A stretch of DNA of 64,000 nt from an uncultured Clostridia bacterium. GTDB lineage: Bacteria; Bacillota; Clostridia; UBA1381. The translations under genes and the position numbers were made by a program. Of this stretch, positions 1 through 8,047 are shown piece by piece. The stretch lies in assembly GCA_934487205.1 (NCBI GenBank), contig CAKSRS010000001.1, positions 62,001 through 126,000 on the forward strand, read 5' to 3'. Under the pieces are notes generated by a model. That model was given only the letters and a program-made list of their open reading frames with translations. It made no database searches and was not told the origin of the DNA. The stretch's first letter is position 1. Every line of letters starts with the position of its first letter.

Positions 1-200
1 TAACAGCGCACTCCGCCGATAGCCAAAAATACGGCCGAAATAATAATCGTATTATTCTTTTTATGCAAAAACACCGCCGTAAGTCCCGACGCCGCAAGCA
101 CACTGCCCGCGAACAGCAGCAGCGTTGACAAGCTGACCCACTTTGACAGCATTATCCCCGTTATGCAAGCCAATGCCGAAATCATTACCCATGAAAACAC
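1..200 (-). CDS. comEC: ComEC/Rec2-like competence protein, N-terminal fragment
   Basis: The frame is open to the window edge, so only about the first 66 residues are present. It encodes hydrophobic segments (for example VMISALACITGIML) followed by a short basic linker and FLAIGGVRC. This matches the layout of the N-terminal DUF4131 region of ComEC, the membrane channel for DNA uptake. I chose the GTG at 198-200 because AAAGGGGG lies 8 nt upstream. An in-frame ATG at 231-233 lacks such a site. The family call rests on a short stretch of transmembrane pattern and is tentative; another polytopic membrane protein is possible. Confidence 0.45.
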   Translation of the reverse strand, partial: MFSWVMISALACITGIMLSKWVSLSTLLLFAGSVLAASGLTAVFLHKKNNTIIISAVFLAIGGVRC

Positions 201-357
201 GTGCCGTACCCCCTTTCCGCCAAAATTTATCATCACTACTATTTTATCACAGATTGCCGCGCGGTGCAATCATAATAATACCCAAATTAAGGCATATTTT
301 TTGGCGCAATAGTTTACGCTTATCCCGATATATATTAATCTGCATAATTTAAAAAAG

Positions 358-393
358 CGCAAAAAAAGAACCGAGCGTAATGCTCGGTTCTTT
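358..393 (-). terminator. Intrinsic terminator of the S-layer gene
   Basis: A 12-bp perfect stem (365-376 with 382-393, AAAGAACCGAGC) with a 5-nt loop is followed on the minus strand by a run of seven T. It lies about 30 nt past the stop codon of the SLH gene. Confidence 0.9.
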
Positions 394-424
394 AAAACCT
401 TTTAAGATAAATTCCTATCGGTAA

Positions 425-3400
425 TTATCTGATGATTTCGTAGATAGCAACTACTTCGTCGTCTACCAACTGTACAAGTGCATAGTTTGCGTAGTCGTTG
501 ATGTCGTTACCATTTACAGTACCCCAGTGAATAAGTTCACTGTCGTTAGCGTCTTCAAACAATCTGAATGTTGAAGCCTTTACAGCTGCTGAAGATGCCT
601 CTGCGTAAAGCTTATCCTTAAGCTTTGTTGATGTTGTATTACCAAGGTCATATGTGTATGTTGCGCAATCATTTGCGAACCTGAAGTTGTAGATACCCTG
701 AAGTGTGTTCTGGTCATCAGCAATATTCTTGTTAATTACTTCATTACCTGTTGTACCTGTAACAACTGCGAGGTCAACTGAATTGTTGTCCTTGTTTGTG
801 ATTACACCAAATGCAAGCTGCATATCAAGCTTTGTCGGGTTCTGAAGACCAAATACCCACTTAGATGCGTCATACTTACCTGTGATGTTTGTGTCACCTA
901 CATAAGCGCCTGTCATAGCAGCATATGTATTTGTTGTCTGATAGTTGTAGATTGTGTAGATGTCTGATACAAGTCCGTCAGAATCTGTTTCATAGAAGAA
1001 TGCTGAACCTTCCTTCAATGCAGCTGCAATGTTTGTGTAGTTCTTAGCAACACCGTTTACCTTAACAGTTTCAGCCAGTTCCATAACCTTTTCTTCACCG
1101 TCTGCAAGTACATCCATTGTCAGGCACTGGTCATCATTAGCTGATATACCCTTTGAAGCCTTACCGCGAACAACTGCAAATCTTGATGTTGCGTTAACCT
1201 TTTCGCCAGCCTTTTCTACAAGTACAAAGCTATAGAATGAGCCAACCTTGTTAAATACGTATGCATCATACTTTTCGCCGTCTGCAAGTGAAGATACTGC
1301 CATCTTCTTGTAGTCGCCTACTGCACCGTTGCTGTAGCTACCGGTAGTAGCATTTTTCTTGCTTACATAATCAGCTGTGTTAATAATCTTTGTTGAGTCT
1401 TCAACTGCGTATGAACCCAGCTTACCTGTTCTTGCGTTGTATTCAAGATCTGTAGCAGCAGCAGCGTTAACAGCAGCTGTAACAGTCATGCTCGAAACAG
1501 CGCCTGTTGATGATTTAACTGTGTATTCAACTACACGGTACTGAGGTGCAACCTTACCGCCCGATATAACTGCAACAGTTGAATCAATTGCATGGTATGC
1601 TGTACCATCAAGGATTTCTGAAACCTTTGTCTTTGTAGCTGAACCTGTTCCTGCAAGGTCAAATGCCTTGTATGAACCGTCGCCAAGGATAAGTGTTACT
1701 GTATCGCTTGAAGAATTCAGCTTTTCAACGATAGCATAGTTCTTTGTTGACTCTGTAGCTTCATAATCATATATTCTGCCGAACGGGTCAATTGTTACTT
1801 TGTAGATTTCGCCTACAGTAAACTTTGTAGCGTTGCTTGTCAAACCTGTAAAGTCAACTGCAGCATATGTCTTAGAATCGATTGTTACTTCTTCGTCGTC
1901 ATCATTGATTGATGTCAGCTTACCTGAAGCTGTATCTCTTGAAACAAGGATTTCAACGAATTTCGGGTCTACAACTGATCTTGATGTCAAATTGTTAAGG
2001 TCAGCCTTGATAGCAATGATATCATCTTCCTGGATGTCCTTCAGACCGATCTCTTTGTCGCCCATGTAAACAGCTACATCAACGTCACCGTCTTCAACTG
2101 AATCGTCGTTGATTGTGATCTTGTTAGCTGTTGTTCCCGGCATACCGTTAAGAACTGAGAAGTCGATTGTTGTAGCGCTTGCTTTGTAGCTAACCGATGC
2201 AACTTCTGCAACTTCGTAGTAGCTAACGAAAATCTTTGAATAGCCGTTGTCGTTTTCGCTCTTGATAAGAGTTACTGTACCCTGAGCGCCGCCGAGAAGC
2301 TTATCCAAAAGTGTGTCAGCAACATAAGCCGGAGCCGATGTTGTACCAGAGTTTGCAACATCTGCAGATGTAATTTTTTTATACTCTGCACCGTTTACAT
2401 AAATGTCAACACCTTTTGTAGCTGTCAAATCCTGCATTGTGTAGTACTTTGTATCAAATCTTACCTTGTTTGTTGCGTGGAAAGCGTTTGAACCAAGGTC
2501 TGCACTCTTTACGTAGTCTGTAGCATCAAATGTCTTGATGTCAGTTTTGCCTGATGCAGCGAAGTAAACAAGTTCCTTCTCATCATATTCGTTTGTTACG
2601 AATATAGCTTTACCTGACTGGAACAGGTTAGCGTCTGCGTCAACATCGCCTGTGATCAAGAATTTCTGATTTGCATAGTCTGCGTTGATAGCAGCCTTAG
2701 AATCCGGCCACCAGTCAGCTCTTTCAACAGTCATTCTGATTTCGTTGTTGTCGTAACCCGAATCCGTCTTAGCTGTGTTTGTGATCATACCTGTGATCTG
2801 GTAACCATCGAACTTATCTGACAAAAGTGTCTTAAAGTCTCTGTTCTGCTTACCATCAAGCTGTGAATATGTATTGCCTGAGAATGTGTATTCTGTTACA
2901 CCGAGTTGAGGTGTCAGCAATGCATTGTACAGCATCTGAGCAACCTGTGCTCTTGTCAGCTTAGTGTCCTTTGAAACCTGAACACCCTTGTTGATACCAA
3001 CCGATGCAGCCATAGCTGTGTAGCCTGCTGACCAGTCGCTTGCTGTTGAGTTAGCTGCAGCGTAGTCGCCGTAGCCTGTGATCTTTGTAAGCATTACGCA
3101 CATCTGAGCGTATGTTACATTGTCCTTCGGTGCGAATGTTGTGTCATTCATACCTGCGATGAAGCCCTGTGCAACACCTACGTTAACGTAGCCTGCAGCC
3201 CAGCTTGCATCTGTGTTTACATCAGCGAACTTTGATGTACCAGCTGAAGCTTTCGCATCTTCTGTCATGTTCAATGCGCCTACGATCATCGTAGCAGCTT
3301 CTGCTCTTGTGATTTCACCGTCCGGCTTGAAAGAACCATCTTCGTAACCGTTAACGATGCCCAATGCTGAAAGCACTTCAACTGCTTCCGCATAGGATGC

Positions 3401-3505
3401 TGTATCAGCTACATCTGTAAACTTTGCTGCGCTTACGGCTGCAAATGAGCTTACTGAAATAGCAAGAGCGATAACAGCGGAAATTACTCTTTTGAAATTC
3501 TTCAT
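425..3505 (-). CDS. Large S-layer protein with three N-terminal SLH domains
   Basis: The 1026-residue protein starts with a signal peptide (residues 1-26, ending AAVSA). Three SLH domains follow at about 27-81, 91-147 and 157-199, with typical phrases such as GYEDGSFKPDGEITRAEA and LTRAQVAQML. SLH domains bind pyruvylated wall polysaccharide and anchor the protein outside the cell. The remaining ~800 residues are Thr/Ser/Asp/Val-rich, beta-type sequence without a domain that I recognise. The start is supported by GGGAGG 10 nt upstream. Codon choice differs from neighbours (many GTT, ACT, GAA), as in very highly expressed genes. Two tandem promoters and a hairpin leader point the same way, so this is probably the major S-layer subunit. 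Confidence 0.88.
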   Translation of the reverse strand: MKNFKRVISAVIALAISVSSFAAVSAAKFTDVADTASYAEAVEVLSALGIVNGYEDGSFKPDGEITRAEAATMIVGALNMTEDAKASAGTSKFADVNTDASWAAGYVNVGVAQGFIAGMNDTTFAPKDNVTYAQMCVMLTKITGYGDYAAANSTASDWSAGYTAMAASVGINKGVQVSKDTKLTRAQVAQMLYNALLTPQLGVTEYTFSGNTYSQLDGKQNRDFKTLLSDKFDGYQITGMITNTAKTDSGYDNNEIRMTVERADWWPDSKAAINADYANQKFLITGDVDADANLFQSGKAIFVTNEYDEKELVYFAASGKTDIKTFDATDYVKSADLGSNAFHATNKVRFDTKYYTMQDLTATKGVDIYVNGAEYKKITSADVANSGTTSAPAYVADTLLDKLLGGAQGTVTLIKSENDNGYSKIFVSYYEVAEVASVSYKASATTIDFSVLNGMPGTTANKITINDDSVEDGDVDVAVYMGDKEIGLKDIQEDDIIAIKADLNNLTSRSVVDPKFVEILVSRDTASGKLTSINDDDEEVTIDSKTYAAVDFTGLTSNATKFTVGEIYKVTIDPFGRIYDYEATESTKNYAIVEKLNSSSDTVTLILGDGSYKAFDLAGTGSATKTKVSEILDGTAYHAIDSTVAVISGGKVAPQYRVVEYTVKSSTGAVSSMTVTAAVNAAAATDLEYNARTGKLGSYAVEDSTKIINTADYVSKKNATTGSYSNGAVGDYKKMAVSSLADGEKYDAYVFNKVGSFYSFVLVEKAGEKVNATSRFAVVRGKASKGISANDDQCLTMDVLADGEEKVMELAETVKVNGVAKNYTNIAAALKEGSAFFYETDSDGLVSDIYTIYNYQTTNTYAAMTGAYVGDTNITGKYDASKWVFGLQNPTKLDMQLAFGVITNKDNNSVDLAVVTGTTGNEVINKNIADDQNTLQGIYNFRFANDCATYTYDLGNTTSTKLKDKLYAEASSAAVKASTFRLFEDANDSELIHWGTVNGNDINDYANYALVQLVDDEVVAIYEIIR

Positions 3506-3533
3506 AATTTCAAATCCTCCCTTTTTCTATTTT

Positions 3534-3569
3534 GAAAGGGTGTTCTCTGTATTCCGAGTGCACCCTTTC
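3534..3569 (-). promoter_or_regulatory. Hairpin in the S-layer mRNA leader
   Basis: GAAAGGGTG (minus strand, from 3569) pairs with CACCCTTTC (ending 3534), an 8-9 bp stem around an ~18-nt loop just upstream of the ribosome site. A second small hairpin (GGGG-CATA-CCCC, 3599-3610) is at the predicted 5' end of the mRNA. Leader hairpins that stabilise mRNA are known for S-layer genes; that role is inferred here. Confidence 0.5.
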
Positions 3570-3623
3570 TTTTTCACATCGGAACTATGCTGCGTCAAGG
3601 GGTATGCCCCTGACTATGCATTG

Positions 3624-3652
3624 ATTTTACCACCTTACGGCGGCATTGTCAA
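3624..3652 (-). promoter_or_regulatory. Proximal sigma-A promoter of the S-layer gene
   Basis: TTGACA (3647-3652) and TAAAAT (3624-3629) are separated by 17 bp. Transcription would begin near 3617, giving a leader of about 110 nt. Confidence 0.7.
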
Positions 3653-3786
3653 TGCAATTTCGGCAGATGTAATATAACTGTAAAATTGGTGTTATACAAG
3701 AATATTTATGTAATTTTACATTAATTTTGTAATATGTACATAACATTCCGATGCCACCTACAGCTATCCTCCGCCCATACAATATG

Positions 3787-3815
3787 ATTTTACTATTTTA
3801 TTCTGCCGTTGTCAA
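3787..3815 (-). promoter_or_regulatory. Distal sigma-A promoter of the S-layer gene
   Basis: TTGACA (3810-3815) and TAAAAT (3787-3792) are separated by 17 bp, the same box pair and spacing as the proximal promoter. The 3506-4018 gap holds no gene, only these promoters, the leader and the prfA promoter. Confidence 0.6.
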
Positions 3816-3950
3816 GCTTTTTATAAAAAATTGTCATTTTATTTCCCTGTCGCATATTTTTTTATGCCCCCTTTTGGACAAAATGTATAAAATTATACTT
3901 TCTTTGCAGCCTTTTATTACCCTTATTTTGCTTATTTTTTGGATTTCGTA

Positions 3951-3979
3951 TTGTAATTCATGCAAATTTGGTGTATAAT
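3951..3979 (+). promoter_or_regulatory. Promoter of prfA and the following ligase gene
   Basis: TTGTAA (3951-3956), a 17-bp spacer and a perfect TATAAT (3974-3979) lie 40 nt before the prfA start. Confidence 0.6.
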
Positions 3980-4018
3980 ATAGGAAGATAAGCAGATTTT
4001 TTACATAAGGAGAGTTTT

Positions 4019-5083
4019 ATGTTTGACAAATTAGAGGCGCTCGAGGCGCGTTACGAGCAGATTACGCAAAAGCTGTCCGACCCGGACGTAATCGCCGACC
4101 AGGCGGAGTTTACCAAGCTGTGTAAGGAAAATTCCGACCTCACGCCGATTATCGAAAAATACCGCGAATACAAATCCGCAAAGGACACCATCGCCGAGTG
4201 TAAAGAAATTTTATCCGGCGGCGACAAAGAGCTGGAGGAACTTGCACGGCTTGAACTTGCCGACGCGGAAAAAACGCTTTCAGCCGTTTCGGACGAGCTG
4301 AAAATCCTGCTCCTTCCCAAAGACCCCAACGACGACAAAAACGTTATCATCGAAATCCGCGGCGGCACCGGCGGCGAGGAGGCGGCGCTTTTTGCCGCAG
4401 ACCTTTTCCGCATGTACACCATGTACGCCGAGTCCAAGCGCTGGCAAATCGAGATTTTGTCCTCCAACCCCACCGACATCGGCGGCTACAAGGAAGTCAC
4501 ATTCTCGGTCACCGGGCAGGGCGCATACTCGCGCTTTAAATTCGAAAGCGGCGTGCACCGCGTTCAGCGCGTGCCGTCGACCGAGTCACAGGGACGTATT
4601 CAGACGTCCGCCGCGACCGTCGCCGTTTTGCCGGAAGTTGAGGAGGTCGAGGTCGACATCAACCCCAACGACCTGCGCATAGACGTGTTCCGCGCCGGCG
4701 GCCCGGGCGGTCAGTGCGTTAACACCACCGACTCCGCCGTCCGCATTACGCACCTTCCGACCGGTATCGTCGTTTCGTGTCAGGACGAAAAATCGCAGTT
4801 CAAAAACAAGGATAAGGCTATGAAAATTCTGCGTTCGCGCATTTACGAGGTTATGGAGGCGGAGCGCCACTCGCAAATCGCCGACGAGAGAAAATCGCAA
4901 ATCGGCTCCGGCGACCGCAGCGAGCGAATCCGCACCTACAATTTCCCGCAAAGCCGCGTTACCGACCACAGAATTAACCTTACTTTATATAAATTGGAAC
5001 AAATTTTAAACGGCTCTCTCGATGAGCTTGTCGACGCGCTTATTACCGCCGACCAGGCGGCTAAAATGGCGGGGGAAGAATAA
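4019..5083 (+). CDS. prfA: Peptide chain release factor 1
   Basis: RF1 reads UAA and UAG stop codons and triggers release of the finished peptide on the ribosome. The 354-residue length is normal. The catalytic GGQ is in GGPGGQCVN at about residue 230. The stop-codon reading tripeptide is PST (about residue 186, in RVPSTESQGRI), within the P-x-T pattern expected of RF1 rather than the SPF of RF2. The start has AAGGAG 7 nt upstream. The usual partner prmC, which methylates the GGQ glutamine, is not beside it. An AMP-binding ligase follows after 18 bp, probably co-transcribed. Confidence 0.97.
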   Translation: MFDKLEALEARYEQITQKLSDPDVIADQAEFTKLCKENSDLTPIIEKYREYKSAKDTIAECKEILSGGDKELEELARLELADAEKTLSAVSDELKILLLPKDPNDDKNVIIEIRGGTGGEEAALFAADLFRMYTMYAESKRWQIEILSSNPTDIGGYKEVTFSVTGQGAYSRFKFESGVHRVQRVPSTESQGRIQTSAATVAVLPEVEEVEVDINPNDLRIDVFRAGGPGGQCVNTTDSAVRITHLPTGIVVSCQDEKSQFKNKDKAMKILRSRIYEVMEAERHSQIADERKSQIGSGDRSERIRTYNFPQSRVTDHRINLTLYKLEQILNGSLDELVDALITADQAAKMAGEE

Positions 5084-5101
5084 TTTAAAAGGAGTGTTTT
5101 T

Positions 5102-6691
5102 ATGAAAAATCAACATTTACCGTACAAAATTCCGCACGTTCGCGATTTTCGTGAAATGGTCAACCTTATCGGCAATACATACGCCGACAAAACCTGCTTT
5201 CATTATTTTAAGGGAAATGACATAATTACCGTCACTTTCCGCCAATTCCGCGACGACGTTTTCGCGTTGGGCAGTTATTTTTACAGCATCGGGCTTAAGG
5301 ATTCCAAAATCGTCCTCTACGCCGAAAACAGCTATCAATGGATTGTGACATATTTCGCCGCAGTCGTCGGCGGTAACGTAATCGTCCCCCTCGACAAGGA
5401 ACTTAAACCCGAGGAGGCGGCAACCCTGTTCCGCGCATGCAGTGCAGACATGCTTGTCTACTCCGAGAAAAAATCTGAACTTGCGGAAGTCCTCGGCGAA
5501 GAACTCGCGCACAGCCTTTGCCTTGCCAATTTCGCCGATGCCGTTAAAAAGGGCGCGCCCCTTGTTTCAACTTGCGGAATTACCGAAAATCCGATTGATG
5601 TTGAAAAAGTTTCTACTATTATATATACCTCCGGTACGACCGGCTCGCCCAAGGGAGTTATGCTCTCGCAGCGCAACCTCATTTCCGACATGATTCTCTC
5701 TATCGAATCTATGTGGTTCCCTGAAGGCTCGGTCTGCGTTCTGCCGCTTAACCACACTTTCGGCATGATGGCGTGCGTTTTGTGCCAGATTTACTGCGGT
5801 TTCCCCGTTTTCATCAACGGCGGTCTGAAATACGTCCTCCGCGACATCAAGGCGGCAAAGCCCGGTCACGTTTCGGTTGTTCCGCTGTTCGTGGAAAATT
5901 TTTACAAGGGTATCTGGAAAAATGCCCGCAAATCCGGCAAGGAAAAGGCGCTTAAAAAGCTTATCAAGGTCAGCAACGCCCTCCGCAAAGCCGGTATCGA
6001 TATGAGAAAAACTTTCTTTAAATCGGTTGTCGACGCTTTCGGCGGCAATCTTGAAATGCTTATAACCGGCGGCGCGCCTATCCCCGAGGAATTAATCAAC
6101 GGTTTCGACGATTTCGGTATCAAGGTTATTAACGGATTCGGTATAACCGAATGTTCGCCAATTGTCGCGCTGAGCAAATACTACGGCAACAAGCCCGGCA
6201 GCGTCGGTCTGCCCATTAAATCCGTTCAGGTTAAGACTATCAACAACAACGAGGACGGCGAGGGTGAGCTCTGCGTCAAGGGCGACATCGTTATGATGGG
6301 CTACTACAACAACCCCGACGCCAACGCTGAAGTCTTTCACGACGGCTGGTTCAACACCGGCGACATCGGTAAAATTGACGAGGACGGTTTCGTTTTCATC
6401 ACCGGCAGAAAGAAAAATCTTATTATTCTCGACAACGGTAAAAACGTTTACCCCGAAGAACTCGAATACCTCATCGGCAGAATTGACGGCGTGACCGAGG
6501 TTCTTGTTTACGCCGAGGATAACTTTATTACCGCAGAAATTTTCGCCGAGGATATGTCGCAAAAAGACAAAATCACCGACGAAATTAAAACTAAATTGAA
6601 CCCGTCGGTTGCGGCATACAAACAAATTCACAAAATTAAATTCCGCGACACGGAATTTCCGAAGACCACAACCAAAAAAATTAAACGATAA
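5102..6691 (+). CDS. AMP-binding acyl-CoA synthetase / ligase
   Basis: The 529-residue enzyme belongs to the adenylate-forming (ANL) superfamily, which activates a carboxylate with ATP and usually passes it to CoA. Motifs in order are the P-loop YTSGTTGSPKGVMLS at about 172-186, FGITECSPI near 350, the hinge region GWFNTGDIGKIDEDG, GRKKNLIILDNGKNVYPEE, and a lysine-rich C-terminus (FPKTTTKKIKR) that carries the candidate catalytic lysine. The substrate is probably a fatty or other long acyl group, but sequence alone does not fix it. AAAGGAG lies upstream of the ATG. It follows prfA by 18 bp and ends at a strong terminator. Confidence 0.88.
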   Translation: MKNQHLPYKIPHVRDFREMVNLIGNTYADKTCFHYFKGNDIITVTFRQFRDDVFALGSYFYSIGLKDSKIVLYAENSYQWIVTYFAAVVGGNVIVPLDKELKPEEAATLFRACSADMLVYSEKKSELAEVLGEELAHSLCLANFADAVKKGAPLVSTCGITENPIDVEKVSTIIYTSGTTGSPKGVMLSQRNLISDMILSIESMWFPEGSVCVLPLNHTFGMMACVLCQIYCGFPVFINGGLKYVLRDIKAAKPGHVSVVPLFVENFYKGIWKNARKSGKEKALKKLIKVSNALRKAGIDMRKTFFKSVVDAFGGNLEMLITGGAPIPEELINGFDDFGIKVINGFGITECSPIVALSKYYGNKPGSVGLPIKSVQVKTINNNEDGEGELCVKGDIVMMGYYNNPDANAEVFHDGWFNTGDIGKIDEDGFVFITGRKKNLIILDNGKNVYPEELEYLIGRIDGVTEVLVYAEDNFITAEIFAEDMSQKDKITDEIKTKLNPSVAAYKQIHKIKFRDTEFPKTTTKKIKR

Positions 6692-6693
6692 AC

Positions 6694-6722
6694 AAAAAGC
6701 AAGGAATATTCCTTGCTTTTTT
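6694..6722 (+). terminator. Terminator of the prfA-ligase transcript
   Basis: A stem of AAAGCAAGGAA with TTCCTTGCTTTTTT begins 3 nt after the ligase stop codon. The symmetrical A and T tails could also stop transcription of the XRE gene from the other side. Confidence 0.88.
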
Positions 6723-6775
6723 GGTTATGGCTTACGCTTACCTTATGCGGTCTGCGCTTTTTCCGGCAGCCTGTT

Positions 6776-6991
6776 TTATTGGTTTATTTCCGTCTTATTT
6801 GTCCGCTCCAAAATGTAATCAACCGATACATCGTAATAGTCCGCAAGGCGCATCAGCATGGATACCGGTATCTCCCGCGTGCCGCGCTCATACCTCGCAT
6901 ACACCGGCCGATTGCACACCAAATATTCTGCAATTTCCTGCTGCGTCTTGTCATGGTCTGTCCGCAAATCATATAATCTTCGAAATTTCAT
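6776..6991 (-). CDS. Small XRE-family helix-turn-helix regulator
   Basis: This 71-residue protein is almost entirely one Cro/CI-type helix-turn-helix domain: KTQQEIAEYLVCNRPVYARYERG followed by LMRLADYYDVSVDYILER. Such proteins bind operator DNA as dimers. I start it at the ATG at 6991 because AGAGGTG is 6-7 nt upstream; a GTG three codons earlier overlaps that site. Its own promoter lies inside a palindrome, so autoregulation is likely. It is transcribed alone between convergent and tandem neighbours and its target is unknown. Confidence 0.85.
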   Translation of the reverse strand: MKFRRLYDLRTDHDKTQQEIAEYLVCNRPVYARYERGTREIPVSMLMRLADYYDVSVDYILERTNKTEINQ

Positions 6992-7003
6992 ACAATTCAC
7001 CTC

Positions 7004-7038
7004 TTGACAATGATACCATACGGCAACATATTTGTCAA
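7004..7038 (-). promoter_or_regulatory. Promoter and palindromic operator of the XRE gene
   Basis: On the minus strand TTGACA (7033-7038), a 17-bp spacer and TATCAT (7010-7015) form a good sigma-A promoter. The arms TTGACAA (7004-7010) and TTGTCAA (7032-7038) are an inverted repeat enclosing both boxes, suitable for a repressor that would block RNA polymerase. Confidence 0.6.
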
Positions 7039-7048
7039 CCCAATTGCG

Positions 7049-8002
7049 CTATTGTTTCACAACCTCCACACCGGTATAATAGGTTTTTAAAATTTCATCA
7101 TATTTTTTCCCCTGCGCGGCGAGGTAGTTCGCGCCGTACTGGCTCATGCCCACGCCGTGCCCGTAACCTGTGACGTGGAATATCACCTTATCCCCTTCCA
7201 CCGCTATCTCCGCATTGGTCGAGCGCAAGCCGTACATCGTGCGGAATTTCGTGCCCTTGACAGCCACCCCGCCAACCGACACCGTTAAAATTCCGCCCGC
7301 CTCGCTGCGCGCGATATCGCCAACGATTTCCTTCGAAAAATCCACGCCCTCAATATTTTCCGCCGCAATTTTTTTAAATTCGTCAAGCGTTATTTCCTTC
7401 TCCGACTTATATTTCGGCGACTCCGCGTCGCCCGGGCTGTCCACGCTCACAAGATACGGTCTGTCGCCGCCCCACACGTCTTTCGAATTTTCCGTCTTTC
7501 CCGACGACGTCGAATGGAACACCGCCGAAATAACCTCGCCGTTATACGTCATAACTTCGCCCGCAGTTTCGTCCACCGCTGCCGAAATCTTCTGCCAATT
7601 TTTATCCGCGTCCGCACCCCAGCTCGCGCGGCGCTTTTCCTCCGGCAGCCACGCCTTACAATGCGCCGAATCGGTGCATATTTCCGCGCCGTTATGCTCC
7701 TTCGGCGTACCTGACGTCTTATATGCATTCCGCCGCGCCTCAAGATAACTCCGCGCCGCAACCGCCTGCGCCTTCAGCGCCTCCGGCTCGAAACTTGCCG
7801 GCATTTCCGCCGACACAACTTCCTTCAGATACTGACTTTTGTTCATATCTACGACCTTGTCCTCCGCCGCGACATATACCGATACCGTTTCTTCACTCTC
7901 CGGGGCGGGCTTTTTATACCGTCCGTACCGCAAAAGCTGCGTTATCGGCACCGCCGCCGTGACTGCAAGCACCGCCGCTATTATTATAAGTAGCTTTTTC
8001 AT
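7049..8002 (-). CDS. spoIID: Stage II sporulation protein D, peptidoglycan lytic transglycosylase
   Basis: SpoIID cuts glycan strands during engulfment of the forespore by the mother cell. The 317-residue protein has an N-terminal membrane anchor (about 3-24) and the SpoIID/LytB domain. Recognisable parts are LKEVVSAEMPASFEPEALKAQ, KAQAVAARSYLEAR with the essential Glu region, SAVFHSTSSGKTE, and HGVGMSQYGA near the C-terminus. Length and order match the family. The gene is 45 bp downstream of tgt on the same strand. A hairpin that contains its ribosome site and a possible sigma-E promoter lie in that gap. SpoIIQ, its usual functional partner, is encoded 30 kb away at 37875. Confidence 0.92.
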   Translation of the reverse strand: MKKLLIIIAAVLAVTAAVPITQLLRYGRYKKPAPESEETVSVYVAAEDKVVDMNKSQYLKEVVSAEMPASFEPEALKAQAVAARSYLEARRNAYKTSGTPKEHNGAEICTDSAHCKAWLPEEKRRASWGADADKNWQKISAAVDETAGEVMTYNGEVISAVFHSTSSGKTENSKDVWGGDRPYLVSVDSPGDAESPKYKSEKEITLDEFKKIAAENIEGVDFSKEIVGDIARSEAGGILTVSVGGVAVKGTKFRTMYGLRSTNAEIAVEGDKVIFHVTGYGHGVGMSQYGANYLAAQGKKYDEILKTYYTGVEVVKQ

Positions 8003-8009
8003 TAAAAAA

Positions 8010-8040
8010 TCACCCTATTATCTATATGAAAACAGGGTGA
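8010..8040 (-). promoter_or_regulatory. Terminator-like hairpin containing the spoIID ribosome site
   Basis: On the minus strand TCACCCT (8034-8040) pairs with AGGGTGA (8010-8016), followed by TTTTTT. It resembles a terminator for tgt, but AGGGTGA is also the only ribosome site in front of spoIID. The loop carries CATATAGA (8021-8028), and GAATATA (8043-8049) sits 14 nt upstream, a fair but imperfect match to a mother-cell sigma-E promoter. Confidence 0.55.
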
Positions 8041-8047
8041 CTTATAT

